From an uncultured Drancourtella sp. (GTDB taxonomy: Bacteria; Bacillota; Clostridia; Lachnospirales; Lachnospiraceae), in contig CALFLL010000063.1 of NCBI GenBank assembly GCA_937880845.1, forward strand, positions 1-64,000: a stretch of 64,000 nt of DNA, read 5' to 3'. The notes under the pieces were generated by a model that worked only from the letters and a program-made list of their open reading frames with translations, was not told where the DNA came from and did no database searches. The translations under genes and the position numbers were made by a program. Below, piece after piece: positions 33,248 through 40,659 of this stretch (position 1 is its first letter; each line of letters starts with the position of its first letter).

Positions 33248-34366
33248 ATGGATTTACTATTTTTTATCAAGGCAGCAATTATTATTTACGGTGCTGTGTT
33301 TACATTTATTCTTGTAAAAGACTACCTTACACACCGCAACGAATTTAAACGAGGGAAGCTTGTTCCTTTGTCTATCATCGGATTTATAAGCGATCTGCTT
33401 GACACCTGGGGAATCGGAAGTTTTGCCACATGCCAGGCAGGCTTTAAGTTTTCGAAATCCTGTGACGATGAATTAATGCCGGGTACTTTAAATATCGCCC
33501 ATACGTTACCGACGATTTTGGAATTTTTATTGTTCCTGAATCTGATTAAAATTTCCGGAGTTACTTTAATCGCTTTGATTGCAGGAGCCGTAGTCGGTGC
33601 CGTATTCGGTGCTTCCATTGTTTCCAAATGGCCGGCAAAACTTGTACGGATTGCCCTTGGATGTGCTCTTATCATACTTGCGATTGTTCTTTCCTGCAAA
33701 TTGGCGCACATAGGGCCTTTTGAAAGCACACTTTCACCACAAGCCATTGTTACCCAACTTGAAAAGGACTGTATCACGATTGAAAATTCCGATCAGTGGA
33801 TTTATAATTTAAAGCACACTTCTTCTCTTTCCAAAGAAGAGCAGAAGCTTTATACCGATCCTTCCATAACAAAATCCGAAATCGATCATGTCGTTTCCGA
33901 ATTAAAAGCAAAAGATCAGACTACCATTCCGGCAGAAGAACTCAGTACTGCCATTTCCGACAATCTGATCTATGGTCTGGAAGGTTCCAAACTGATTATC
34001 GGTATTATCGGCAACACGCTTCTTGGTGCACTGATGACAATCGGTGTCGGCCTGTATGCACCATGTATGGCCTTAGTAAGTGCACTTGGCATGAACGTAA
34101 CTGCATGTTTTCCTATTATGATGGGTTCCTGTGCATTTCTCATGCCGTCAGCCGGCCTAAAATTCCTAAAAGCAGGAAAATACGACAGAAAGGCTGCTGT
34201 GACTATCACTCTTTCCGGACTTGTAGGTGTCTTTGTGGCATACAAAGTTGCCTCCATGCTCCCGATGGATGTCTTAACCGGCATTATTATCTGTGTTATG
34301 GTCTATACAGCAATCACATTCTTCCGTTCTGCAAAAAACACAAATACACAGCCATCAAAAAATTAA
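33248..34366 (+). CDS. TSUP (TauE/SafE) family membrane permease
   Basis: A 372-residue membrane protein with about eight hydrophobic segments in two halves, as in the TSUP family of sulfonate, sulfite and organic-anion exporters. N-half: IGFISDLLDTWGIGSFATCQ and IAGAVVGAVFGASIVSKWPA; C-half: GNTLLGALMTIGVGLYAPCM and ITLSGLVGVFVAYKVASM. Unusually, about 85 hydrophilic residues (around 160-245, rich in Glu, Lys and Thr) separate the halves. A ribosome site GAAAGGAG precedes the start. It converges on the prd cluster, so transport of a proline-reductase substrate or product is possible but unproven. Confidence 0.82.
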   Translation: MDLLFFIKAAIIIYGAVFTFILVKDYLTHRNEFKRGKLVPLSIIGFISDLLDTWGIGSFATCQAGFKFSKSCDDELMPGTLNIAHTLPTILEFLLFLNLIKISGVTLIALIAGAVVGAVFGASIVSKWPAKLVRIALGCALIILAIVLSCKLAHIGPFESTLSPQAIVTQLEKDCITIENSDQWIYNLKHTSSLSKEEQKLYTDPSITKSEIDHVVSELKAKDQTTIPAEELSTAISDNLIYGLEGSKLIIGIIGNTLLGALMTIGVGLYAPCMALVSALGMNVTACFPIMMGSCAFLMPSAGLKFLKAGKYDRKAAVTITLSGLVGVFVAYKVASMLPMDVLTGIIICVMVYTAITFFRSAKNTNTQPSKN

Positions 34367-34381
34367 TCTCAGACAAAGAAC

Positions 34382-34412
34382 AAAGGACTTGGTGTTTTTC
34401 CAAGCCCTTTTC
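34382..34412. terminator. Terminator between the permease and prdE
   Basis: Stem AAAGGACTTGG / CCAAGCCCTTT with one mismatch, loop of seven, and a T-rich tail on the plus strand. On the minus strand it follows the prdE stop. Confidence 0.75.
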
Positions 34413-34413
34413 T

Positions 34414-34878
34414 TTATTTTTTTCGCATCTTCAATTTCAGCATAGCCGTTGCTTTTCTGGCATCCATAGCATCTACCGCATTCTCTCCCACTACGTTTGT
34501 TTCTACACCTTCCGGATTTTTATTCATATCTACAATGGTATCCATATATGGATTTGTCACAACAAATTGAGCTGCTGTTCCTGTAAAATGAATTCCCACA
34601 ACCGGAATATTTCTTTTTCCAAGCTGTTCGATGGTATTTGTATAATCTACATCACTGTTTCCCCATCCATCTGCCGAAATAATCACACCGTCTGCCCGCA
34701 TCCCCTCTGCCCAGACAGCCGCTCTTGTCCCAACAAGGATTTTATCATATTGATCCTGCGGTGTCCCTACGATCAGTACACCCAAAAGGTCCAAATCCTC
34801 GTCAGATGATACAATATCCAAAAGCGGATCTCTGAAATGATGAAGTGAAGTTTCTTTTGTTGAAGGTCCGATTCCCAT
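34414..34878 (-). CDS. prdE: Proline reductase cluster protein PrdE
   Basis: A 154-residue protein that aligns with the C-terminal part of PrdA: its first residues GIGPSTKETSLHHFRDPLLD match the PrdA stretch just after the autocleavage Cys, and later DADGVIISADGWGNSDVDY-like and TNPYMDTIVDMNKN segments match too (here AEGMRADGVIISADGWGNSD). Where PrdA has the cleavage Cys, PrdE has its start Met, so it cannot form the pyruvoyl group. PrdE genes accompany prdA/prdB in Clostridium sticklandii and C. difficile; the biochemical role is unclear. It follows prdD by 23 bases. Confidence 0.85.
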   Translation of the reverse strand: MGIGPSTKETSLHHFRDPLLDIVSSDEDLDLLGVLIVGTPQDQYDKILVGTRAAVWAEGMRADGVIISADGWGNSDVDYTNTIEQLGKRNIPVVGIHFTGTAAQFVVTNPYMDTIVDMNKNPEGVETNVVGENAVDAMDARKATAMLKLKMRKK

Positions 34879-34901
34879 ACTCTTTTCCTCTTTCCTTTTA
34901 A

Positions 34902-35672
34902 TTATTGCATAGACCGCAAAATTCCGTCTCTGTACTCATTCGGCGTTACAAGAACAGGCATATTCCCCATATCTATGATAGAACGGCCGCCCGCCACTCC
35001 GGACGGCTCTTTTGCAAACAGATGCATATCATACATTGCCCCCTGCCCTGCTACCTGTTTGATGATCAGAACTTTCTTTTTGTCCGGTCTGACCACATCA
35101 TAATATTCATGTCTTTCCGTACATTTATTTCCATGGAATTTTTTAAGTTGTTCTCTGTATTCCTGAACAAATTCATCACACGCCTGATGGGCCGCCGTTA
35201 CGCCTGTTCGCTCCTGTCCCATTCCTTTTTGCATCACAACATCAAAAGCAATGATCAAATCCCGTTCTCCCGGAGTTCCCGCCTTCCCGTATTTAATCTG
35301 ATCTTTCAGATTTCCTTCAGAAGAGCCAAACTCATGAGTCTGTTTTCCTTCCGTATCCACACCGGTCAGGATCACATATACACCGGTCAATGTATGTGTA
35401 ATTCCATCTCCGATCGTTCCCAAAACTTTTGTGGAAATCGGTATGATATCCATAATTGTATTTGTATATTGATCTCGCTCTTCCGGTCGAATGATCCTCA
35501 CCGAAATATCCGAAATATAAGTTTCTTTTCCACTTTTATACTTTCCGATATTTTTCTTATCCACAGTGAGCTCCCCTGTTTCCGTAATCCGGTTTTCATT
35601 TCCCCATTCTGCTTTTCGGATATGATAGGCCTTGATCACCAGTCTGCGGAGTTGTCTTTCGTCTGCCGCCAT
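34902..35672 (-). CDS. prdD: Proline reductase cluster protein PrdD
   Basis: A 256-residue protein aligning with PrdA residues about 170-410: SVRIIRPEERDQYTNTIMDI, GITHTLTGVYVILTGVD, EFGSSEGNL, RTGVTAAHQACDEFV, VLIIKQVAGQGAMYDM and GNMPVLVTPNEYRDGIL. It stops where PrdA would reach its Thr-Cys cleavage site. Together PrdD and PrdE therefore mirror the two processed chains of PrdA. It may be a structural partner or scaffold (inference). A terminator separates it from prdB upstream, so it may be transcribed by read-through or from its own weak promoter. Confidence 0.85.
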   Translation of the reverse strand: MAADERQLRRLVIKAYHIRKAEWGNENRITETGELTVDKKNIGKYKSGKETYISDISVRIIRPEERDQYTNTIMDIIPISTKVLGTIGDGITHTLTGVYVILTGVDTEGKQTHEFGSSEGNLKDQIKYGKAGTPGERDLIIAFDVVMQKGMGQERTGVTAAHQACDEFVQEYREQLKKFHGNKCTERHEYYDVVRPDKKKVLIIKQVAGQGAMYDMHLFAKEPSGVAGGRSIIDMGNMPVLVTPNEYRDGILRSMQ

Positions 35673-35751
35673 TTTATCCTTTTCCTTTCTTCCGTTCTAT
35701 TATCTTTATAGTACCACAGTTTTCTTTTTCCGCAAACAAAGAAATGCATAC

Positions 35752-35785
35752 AAAAAAAGAAACCTGCACTTTTTGTACAGGTTTC
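35752..35785 (-). terminator. Terminator between prdB and prdD
   Basis: Stem GAAACCTG / CAGGTTTC (35759-35766 with 35778-35785), with seven A at 35752-35758 that read as T on the minus strand directly after the hairpin. It should reduce transcription from prdB into prdD-prdE. Confidence 0.8.
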
Positions 35786-35803
35786 TCATATTTCTTGTTA
35801 AAA

Positions 35804-36529
35804 TTATACTTTTGCTACGTATTCGAACGGAAGCGGTACAACTTTTCCAGGAGTATCGATGGCAATCAGCTGTTCCAGTGTTGCTTTTACGATATCCCTC
35901 TGCATTTCAGGATTGTTTGGTTCTCCTGCATTTGCTCCCATAGGAACAAGCGGAGCTACCGCACGTGGAGTACCTGTCTGACGTACGACAGGCGGAAGAG
36001 CTGCAATAATAATTGTAGGAATTCCAGCTTCTTCAATCGCTCTCTGCACCAATACTGCAGAGCGGTGACAAGTACCTCATCCGGCTGTGAGGATAACTGC
36101 ATCTACATCCTCACTCTTGAATAATTCAGCGATTGCCGGTCCGGTTTCATGTTTGAATTTTTCCTGGTTTCCGCCGCCGCCCATGAATCCAACATGTACC
36201 GGAGCACAAGCTCTGATAAATCCTTCTGCTGCAAGTTCATGAATTCTGTCGATCGGGAACATACAGTTGATGTCTTTATTAACATCACCATTGTCATATC
36301 CACCATGTGAAACCATCAATTCGCTAGATGGTGTTGTGTTTTCAATCTTTCTCCATGTAAAATCTCCTGCAAGATTAAATCTTTCCTGAGATTTTTTATG
36401 AACACCTGCTGCTGTTGCAAGAGCGATAGACATATCTTTCAGCTCTTTTTTAACCGGAGTCCAAACAGCCGGAGGAGTAATCGGAACAAAGATTTCGGAT
36501 TGCAATCCTTTAACTACTGTTAAACTCAT
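35804..36529 (-). CDS. prdB: D-proline reductase selenoprotein subunit PrdB (in-frame UGA = selenocysteine)
   Basis: A 241-residue catalytic subunit of D-proline reductase, which opens D-proline to 5-aminovalerate. An in-frame TGA at 36077-36079 falls at residue 151 in LTAG-U-GTCHRSAVL, the position of the selenocysteine in known PrdB. The reading frame continues for 90 codons to TAA, and total length equals the family's. A hairpin begins 12 bases after the TGA, fitting a bacterial SECIS. A standard caller would split it in two, which would be wrong. N-terminal residues VVKGLQSEIFVPITPP are typical. Its start overlaps the preceding small prd gene by 1 base. selA, selB, selC and selD are all nearby. 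Confidence 0.95.
36038..36064 (-). promoter_or_regulatory. SECIS-like hairpin of prdB
   Basis: Twelve bases after the in-frame TGA the mRNA reads CGCTCTGCA, loop GTATTGG, then TGCAGAGAGCG: a 7-bp stem extended by CG pairs past a two-base bulge. Distance and size suit recognition by SelB. Confidence 0.7.
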
Positions 36530-36813
36530 TATTCTACCTCCTTATTATTTTCGCGCATCTCTTTCTGACGGCGAGTATAAATATCCAGATTACTAACGTA
36601 TTTCTCATTGATTTCCGGTCCGAGCTGCTCAATAAAACTCATGTTCCATGCAACTTCCTGACCTACTTTAATCGGATAATCAGTGATCAGCATTCGCATC
36701 GGTATTTTCAGATAACCGAGACGTCCTTTTAAATCGACACCTACACATCCGTCGTGAACCTCTACGATAATGCCTTCCATTCTGATGATTTTATCTCCAT
36801 ATTTCAATTCCAT
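36529..36813 (-). CDS. Small proline-reductase cluster protein (CBO2463/CBO2479-like)
   Basis: A 94-residue protein between prdA and prdB. It has a compact beta-rich start (KYGDKIIRMEGIIVEVHDGC, VGVDLKGRLGYLKIPMRML) and a charged C-terminal helix (NLDIYTRRQKEMRENN). C. difficile and botulinum prd clusters carry a small gene at this place, which I recall as the CBO2463/CBO2479 domain family; I could not check the match. No cysteine cluster or membrane segment. It is translationally coupled to prdB (1-base overlap) and 15 bases after prdA, so it is likely a subunit or assembly factor of the reductase (inference). Confidence 0.7.
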   Translation of the reverse strand: MELKYGDKIIRMEGIIVEVHDGCVGVDLKGRLGYLKIPMRMLITDYPIKVGQEVAWNMSFIEQLGPEINEKYVSNLDIYTRRQKEMRENNKEVE

Positions 36814-36828
36814 ACGTCGTACCTTCTA

Positions 36829-38676
36829 CTAATCGTATTTTTCTTTTCTCTTCTGGCTCATCGGAAGTGACTGTTCGTTTTCTACAAGTTCAATTTTTTT
36901 GCCTGTAGCCTTTTCGATCATTTCGATGTTATTAGCCTTAACATTCGGATTCCATTTCTTTTCTGCCGGTTTCACTTCTTCACCAGCCATTGCAGCTTTC
37001 AGCATTGCAATCGCACGTACTGCTTCTTCTTTACATAATGTGTTGCATGCAAGAACTTCGTTTTCGATACCGGATTCAGATTTGTTGTTATCAACCATGT
37101 TTGTCATGTATGGGTTACCAACAACAAGTGCTCCCTGTACGGCACAGAAAGATAATCCAACTACCGGAACACCTCTCTTACCAATCTGTTCATGATGGCT
37201 TGCAAAGTCAATATGGTTGTTTCCGAAACCTTCTGTTGTAATGAATGCACCGTCAACATCAAGTGCTTCGACAGTCTGACCTACACGTTTGGATACATAG
37301 AATTTTTCGGCATTAATCTGAGGGCTTCCTACGAAAAGAACACCGCAAAGATCTAATTCTTCATCGTGAAGTACTTCCAGTACAAGTGGTTCTCTCCAGT
37401 AATGTCTGGACATTTCCTTGGAAGCAGGTCCGATACATGTAAGTGCATGGATACATCCATCAAGCACTTCAAGCGGAGATGTCATAACCGGAACATTTCC
37501 TAAGTCAACGTTTGGTCTTGCTCCGAGAACTCCAACCGGTTCCATCGGAAGGATCAGGTTGTCATGCATAGCTCCCTGTCCCATGATTTCTTTTACGATT
37601 ACAACTTTCTTTTTGCCCGGATGTCTTAAATGTTCGAATTCTTCTGTATCTGTTACAAGAGAATCATCCACATCTTTTAATGCCTTACGGATTTCTTCTG
37701 TAATCATATCTGTTGCTGTATGAGCAGCCAGCGGGCCCGGACGTTCCATGTTTGTTCCTTCTTTGATGATCACTTCTGTCTTAATGAAGATTTCACCCTT
37801 ATCCGGAGCTCCCGGACGTCCCCACATGATGTTTTCATCAAGGTATCCTTCGGAAGAACCGAATTCCCCGATCTGTACTCCGTTTGCATCTGTTCCCGTT
37901 ACCATCATGATAACACCGTCAAGAACACGTGTCACACCACTTCCGAGTTCGTCTTCACCTTCTTTTGTTGCAATCGGCTGTACGTCCATAATCGTGTTGG
38001 AATATGTGTGGTACATATCCGGTGTGATGATTTCGATTTTAAGGCTGTTTACCAGTTCCTGGCTTGCAGCTGCTTCTTCTTCGATTCCTTCGCGAATGTA
38101 AAGAGTTGTTCCTTCAATCTTTGTTTCCGGTCCTCTCTTTACTTCTGTAATCTTGAAATGTTTTCTTGTAAGAGTTCCCATCACTCTTGCTTCCGGTTCA
38201 GCTGCTTCTGCTACCGGTGCTACTTCTGCTGCCGGTACGACTGCTGCTCCGTTACCATTTCCAAATACTCCTACCGGGATTTCAAGATCAATATCTTTTC
38301 CTTCACCGATATGGATTCTCATAACCTGACCTGCTGTCGGTACTGCAGCTACCGGTGTTGCCTGTGCCGCTTCCGCCTTTGCCGGTTCTTCCTTCACTTC
38401 TTCAGCCGGTTCCTCCACAGATACTTCTTTATAACCTTCTACTACATCTGCTGTAAGTGCTGTAAGTGAATCACATGTTTTTTTCAGTTTTGCACCAAGA
38501 ACCTGTTCGATTGTAAGAACACCATCCAGGTTCAGTAAGCCTGAATCCACCAGATCATCAAAGATTGCCGGATCTTCAAGATTCGCAGCTTCGATTGTAA
38601 TGCCTTCTTCTGCTCTGCAGCATAATACTGCCGGATCTTTTGCATGAGCTTTCGCTGTTTCAGCTGTAATTGACAT
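36829..38676 (-). CDS. prdA: D-proline reductase proprotein PrdA
   Basis: A 615-residue proprotein. In Clostridium sticklandii PrdA is cut before a Cys, which becomes the N-terminal pyruvoyl cofactor of the 23-kDa chain that binds D-proline; the same place here is T413-C414 in GCIHALTCIGPASKE. Residues 1-75 form an N-terminal helical region, residues 85-165 an Ala/Pro/Glu-rich linker, and residues 168-615 the conserved body (ITPDMYHTYSNTIMDVQPIA, EFGSSEGYLD, VVIVKEIMGQGAMHDNLILP, VPVVGLSFCAVQGALV). It is followed by the small prd gene and prdB. Upstream are a two-tier hairpin and a CGGC-GAAA-GCCG mini-hairpin in the 5' region. Confidence 0.96.
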   Translation of the reverse strand: MSITAETAKAHAKDPAVLCCRAEEGITIEAANLEDPAIFDDLVDSGLLNLDGVLTIEQVLGAKLKKTCDSLTALTADVVEGYKEVSVEEPAEEVKEEPAKAEAAQATPVAAVPTAGQVMRIHIGEGKDIDLEIPVGVFGNGNGAAVVPAAEVAPVAEAAEPEARVMGTLTRKHFKITEVKRGPETKIEGTTLYIREGIEEEAAASQELVNSLKIEIITPDMYHTYSNTIMDVQPIATKEGEDELGSGVTRVLDGVIMMVTGTDANGVQIGEFGSSEGYLDENIMWGRPGAPDKGEIFIKTEVIIKEGTNMERPGPLAAHTATDMITEEIRKALKDVDDSLVTDTEEFEHLRHPGKKKVVIVKEIMGQGAMHDNLILPMEPVGVLGARPNVDLGNVPVMTSPLEVLDGCIHALTCIGPASKEMSRHYWREPLVLEVLHDEELDLCGVLFVGSPQINAEKFYVSKRVGQTVEALDVDGAFITTEGFGNNHIDFASHHEQIGKRGVPVVGLSFCAVQGALVVGNPYMTNMVDNNKSESGIENEVLACNTLCKEEAVRAIAMLKAAMAGEEVKPAEKKWNPNVKANNIEMIEKATGKKIELVENEQSLPMSQKRKEKYD

Positions 38677-38702
38677 GTCTGTTTCCTCCTTGATTTACTC
38701 CA

Positions 38703-38757
38703 TCGGCTTTCGCCGGTTATATATACAATCACAATGTCTTATGACACCTTGCGTGAT
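38703..38757 (-). promoter_or_regulatory. Hairpins in the prdC-prdA gap
   Basis: ATCAC/GTGAT (38728-38732 with 38753-38757) encloses TGTC-TTAT-GACA (38735-38746), and CGGC-GAAA-GCCG (38703-38714 region) lies nearer prdA. No T run follows. It may be an operator, a processing site or an mRNA stabiliser. No sigma-54 -24/-12 element was seen here, although C. difficile prd is driven by the sigma-54 activator PrdR. Confidence 0.35.
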
Positions 38758-38778
38758 GTACTAACTTTTTTGTTACAT

Positions 38779-40107
38779 TTATTTTCCTTCCGGAAGCTGT
38801 TCTACATGTTTGGACACTCTTAAATATCTGTATAACGGATGTCCGATTGTTCTCATCACATGATCTGTCTGATGGAATACTTTTAATTTCATCTTCGGTG
38901 CAGATCCCATAACAGTGTTGGAGCAGTCAGAACAGTTTCCAATAATAATGTATTCACATCCGTCTTTTTTAAACTGAATGTTGTTTTTAGCCTGTCCAGG
39001 ACAGTTTCCCGGTCTTTCACATTTTAAAGGTGCTCCCGGTTTGTTTTCTACTGCCTGTTTACATCTTGCCACAGATGCGACAACTCCATTCATTTTCTCA
39101 CAAATATCTCTCATACGTGCTTCGCTTCCGCCGCACGCACAGACAAGCAGCCCTACCTTTGCTCCGTGCAGGTTCGGAAAATCAATCGTAACGATGATAC
39201 CGCCCGTTGTCTTTGTAACAGGAGCATCTTCCGTTGTAGGATTTCCTGTGAATGGTCCTCCCATAATGATCTCTCCGTATAATCCGTCAATGCCGCCTGC
39301 TTTTTCAATCATTTCACCGACACTTGTTCCGACAGGAACATCCATAAATACATGCGGTTCATTTCCCCCGTTGATCTTTCCGATAACAGTCATGTTCTTG
39401 GAGAAGCAAGGTTTTCTTTCTTCGATTGCTTCTGCTACTCTTGCGATCGTTTCTACATTGACAACAACTGCATTTGCTGCTGATGGAAGTTGTGTTGTTT
39501 CCAACTCTATTCCGAGGCACTCTCTTACGACTGCTCTTTCTTCTCCCATCGGATAGATGTCCGGAAGGAGATGGATCGTCATGGCATCTTCTTCTTTTAC
39601 AGCTTTTCTTAATGTTTCAACTGCTTTTTCATTTTTCTTTTTGATAGCAAAGATTGCTTTGTCAGCTCCCGCAATTTCCATGCAGTATTTTACTCCGCGA
39701 ACAATCTTGTCCGCTTCTTCCTCGATCTGCTGGATGTTGTGACGAAGTCCCGGTTCACATTCTGCCGCATTGATCAGGATATATCCATGATCCAGATGAG
39801 CATCCAGTTTGATTCCTGTCGGGAATCCTGCTCCGCCCATTCCGACAACACCCGCTTCTTTTACCATTTCAAGCGGTGTTCCTTCTGCGATCTTCTCATA
39901 TTCTTCCGGCTGTTCTTCATCCGGTCTGATGATGATGCGGTCTTCTTTCACTTCTTCTACCACACCATAGACACTGGAGAAAATGTTTGCTCCAAGGCCT
40001 GTCGGTTTCGCTACTAACGTACCTTTTTTTACCTTATCGCCTGCCTTCACAACCGCTTCACACGGTGCTCCGACATGCTGACGAAGTAAAAGTTGAATGT
40101 TTCCCAT
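38779..40107 (-). CDS. prdC: Proline reductase-associated electron transfer protein PrdC (RnfC-like)
   Basis: A 442-residue protein related to the RnfC subunit of ion-pumping Rnf complexes. Residues 1-75 form a biotinyl-lipoyl-like barrel (LLLRQHVGAPCEAVVKAGDK), followed by an NADH/FMN-binding domain with GVVGMGGAGFPTGIKLDAHL and INAAECEPGLRHNIQQIEEE. The C-terminal part has paired cysteines (CACGG, CERPGNCPGQ, CSDCS) that could hold a redox centre. It is thought to carry electrons from NADH to the PrdA/PrdB complex. The frame has no internal UGA. It lies upstream of prdA on the same strand and downstream of selC. Confidence 0.92.
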   Translation of the reverse strand: MGNIQLLLRQHVGAPCEAVVKAGDKVKKGTLVAKPTGLGANIFSSVYGVVEEVKEDRIIIRPDEEQPEEYEKIAEGTPLEMVKEAGVVGMGGAGFPTGIKLDAHLDHGYILINAAECEPGLRHNIQQIEEEADKIVRGVKYCMEIAGADKAIFAIKKKNEKAVETLRKAVKEEDAMTIHLLPDIYPMGEERAVVRECLGIELETTQLPSAANAVVVNVETIARVAEAIEERKPCFSKNMTVIGKINGGNEPHVFMDVPVGTSVGEMIEKAGGIDGLYGEIIMGGPFTGNPTTEDAPVTKTTGGIIVTIDFPNLHGAKVGLLVCACGGSEARMRDICEKMNGVVASVARCKQAVENKPGAPLKCERPGNCPGQAKNNIQFKKDGCEYIIIGNCSDCSNTVMGSAPKMKLKVFHQTDHVMRTIGHPLYRYLRVSKHVEQLPEGK

Positions 40108-40323
40108 AACAACATACTCCTTTTCTATGCATTTTTTAATCAGAAGTGCGGCTTCTTTCCGCTCTTCCTATTTCATTGTTTCACAGCTATGTTTCTTTAA
40201 TTCAGCCATAGAAATTCTCTATAAGTTAAAGATAACCTCGAATTGCTTCAAACTTATGATTTCATCTGAACTTAAAGTCTTCTTTTCACAATTCCAGGTT
40301 CCTAAAACATCTTTTAAACTTCT
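40105..40323 (-). other. Coding-like frame interrupted by two TAG codons, upstream of and in frame with prdC
   Basis: Between tRNA-Sec and prdC the frame of prdC can be read upstream for about 72 codons, broken only by TAG at 40219-40221 and TAG at 40168-40170, up to a TAA at 40324-40326. The translation has coding-like composition (RSLKDVLGTWNCEKKTLSSD, then AELKKHSCETMK, stop, EERKEAALLIKKCIEKEYVV). Either change CAG to TAG would explain the stops, so it may be a decayed small gene or ancestral N-terminal extension. It may equally be chance in a short region. A hairpin with arms GAAGAGCGG / CCGCACTTC lies over part of it. Confidence 0.35.
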
Positions 40324-40333
40324 TTACTCTTTT

Positions 40334-40431
40334 TGGCGGAGGCATGTGGGAATCGAACCCACCCGGGACGCTCCTAACGCCCCACACTGGTTTTGAAGAC
40401 CAGGAAGCACACCAGTTACTCAACTACCTCC
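40334..40431 (-). tRNA. selC: tRNA-Sec (anticodon UCA)
   Basis: A 98-base selenocysteine tRNA with encoded CCA. The acceptor arm GGAGGUA pairs with UGCCUCC, the T arm is GUGGG-UUCGAUU-CCCAC, and the anticodon loop CUUCAAA carries UCA (40394-40396) to read UGA. A long extra arm lies between anticodon and T arms, as in tRNA-Sec. It is placed inside the prd cluster, divergent from prdF and just upstream of prdC, and may share a transcript with prdC because no terminator is seen after it. Confidence 0.96.
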
Positions 40432-40451
40432 ATGTTCCTTACCGCAAAGAC

Positions 40452-40480
40452 AATTTAACACAATCTGCAGCAAATTTCAA
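40452..40480 (-). promoter_or_regulatory. Promoter of tRNA-Sec (and perhaps prdC)
   Basis: On the minus strand TTGAAA (40475-40480), 17-bp spacer, TAAATT (40452-40457), about 20 bases before the tRNA 5' end. Confidence 0.65.
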
Positions 40481-40525
40481 CATAAATATTTTATTTTTAA
40501 CAATTTTTATTCTAGCAAATAGTCA

Positions 40526-40554
40526 TTGACTTTTCAAGGCTTTTCCCTCATAAT
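40526..40554 (+). promoter_or_regulatory. Promoter of prdF
   Basis: TTGACT (40526-40531), 17-bp spacer, CATAAT (40549-40554), about 105 bases before the prdF start. It is back to back with the tRNA-Sec promoter. Confidence 0.65.
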
Positions 40555-40659
40555 TATAGCTATCTGTTGTACCCGATACTAGAATGTGGTCTATTTTTCG
40601 GGGTTTTACTTATTTATTTTTTGTATAAGTATTTGATATTTTTAAGGAGGATATGATCC

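Noticed and set aside
37720..38469. 249-residue open frame on the plus strand opposite prdA
   Set aside because: Shadow frame of prdA, very rich in Cys, Phe and Ser, without start signals.
38779..40107. Hidden selenocysteine in PrdC
   Set aside because: The frame has no internal TGA and the protein is complete with cysteines only.
40168..40221. TAG codons read as pyrrolysine
   Set aside because: No pyl genes in the window and no known pyrrolysine protein here; pseudogene or chance is more likely.
40097..40396. 99-residue open frame on the plus strand ending in a GIEPTRD-like sequence
   Set aside because: It is antisense to the tRNA-Sec gene and the prdC start; this type of peptide is a well-known false translation of tRNA genes.
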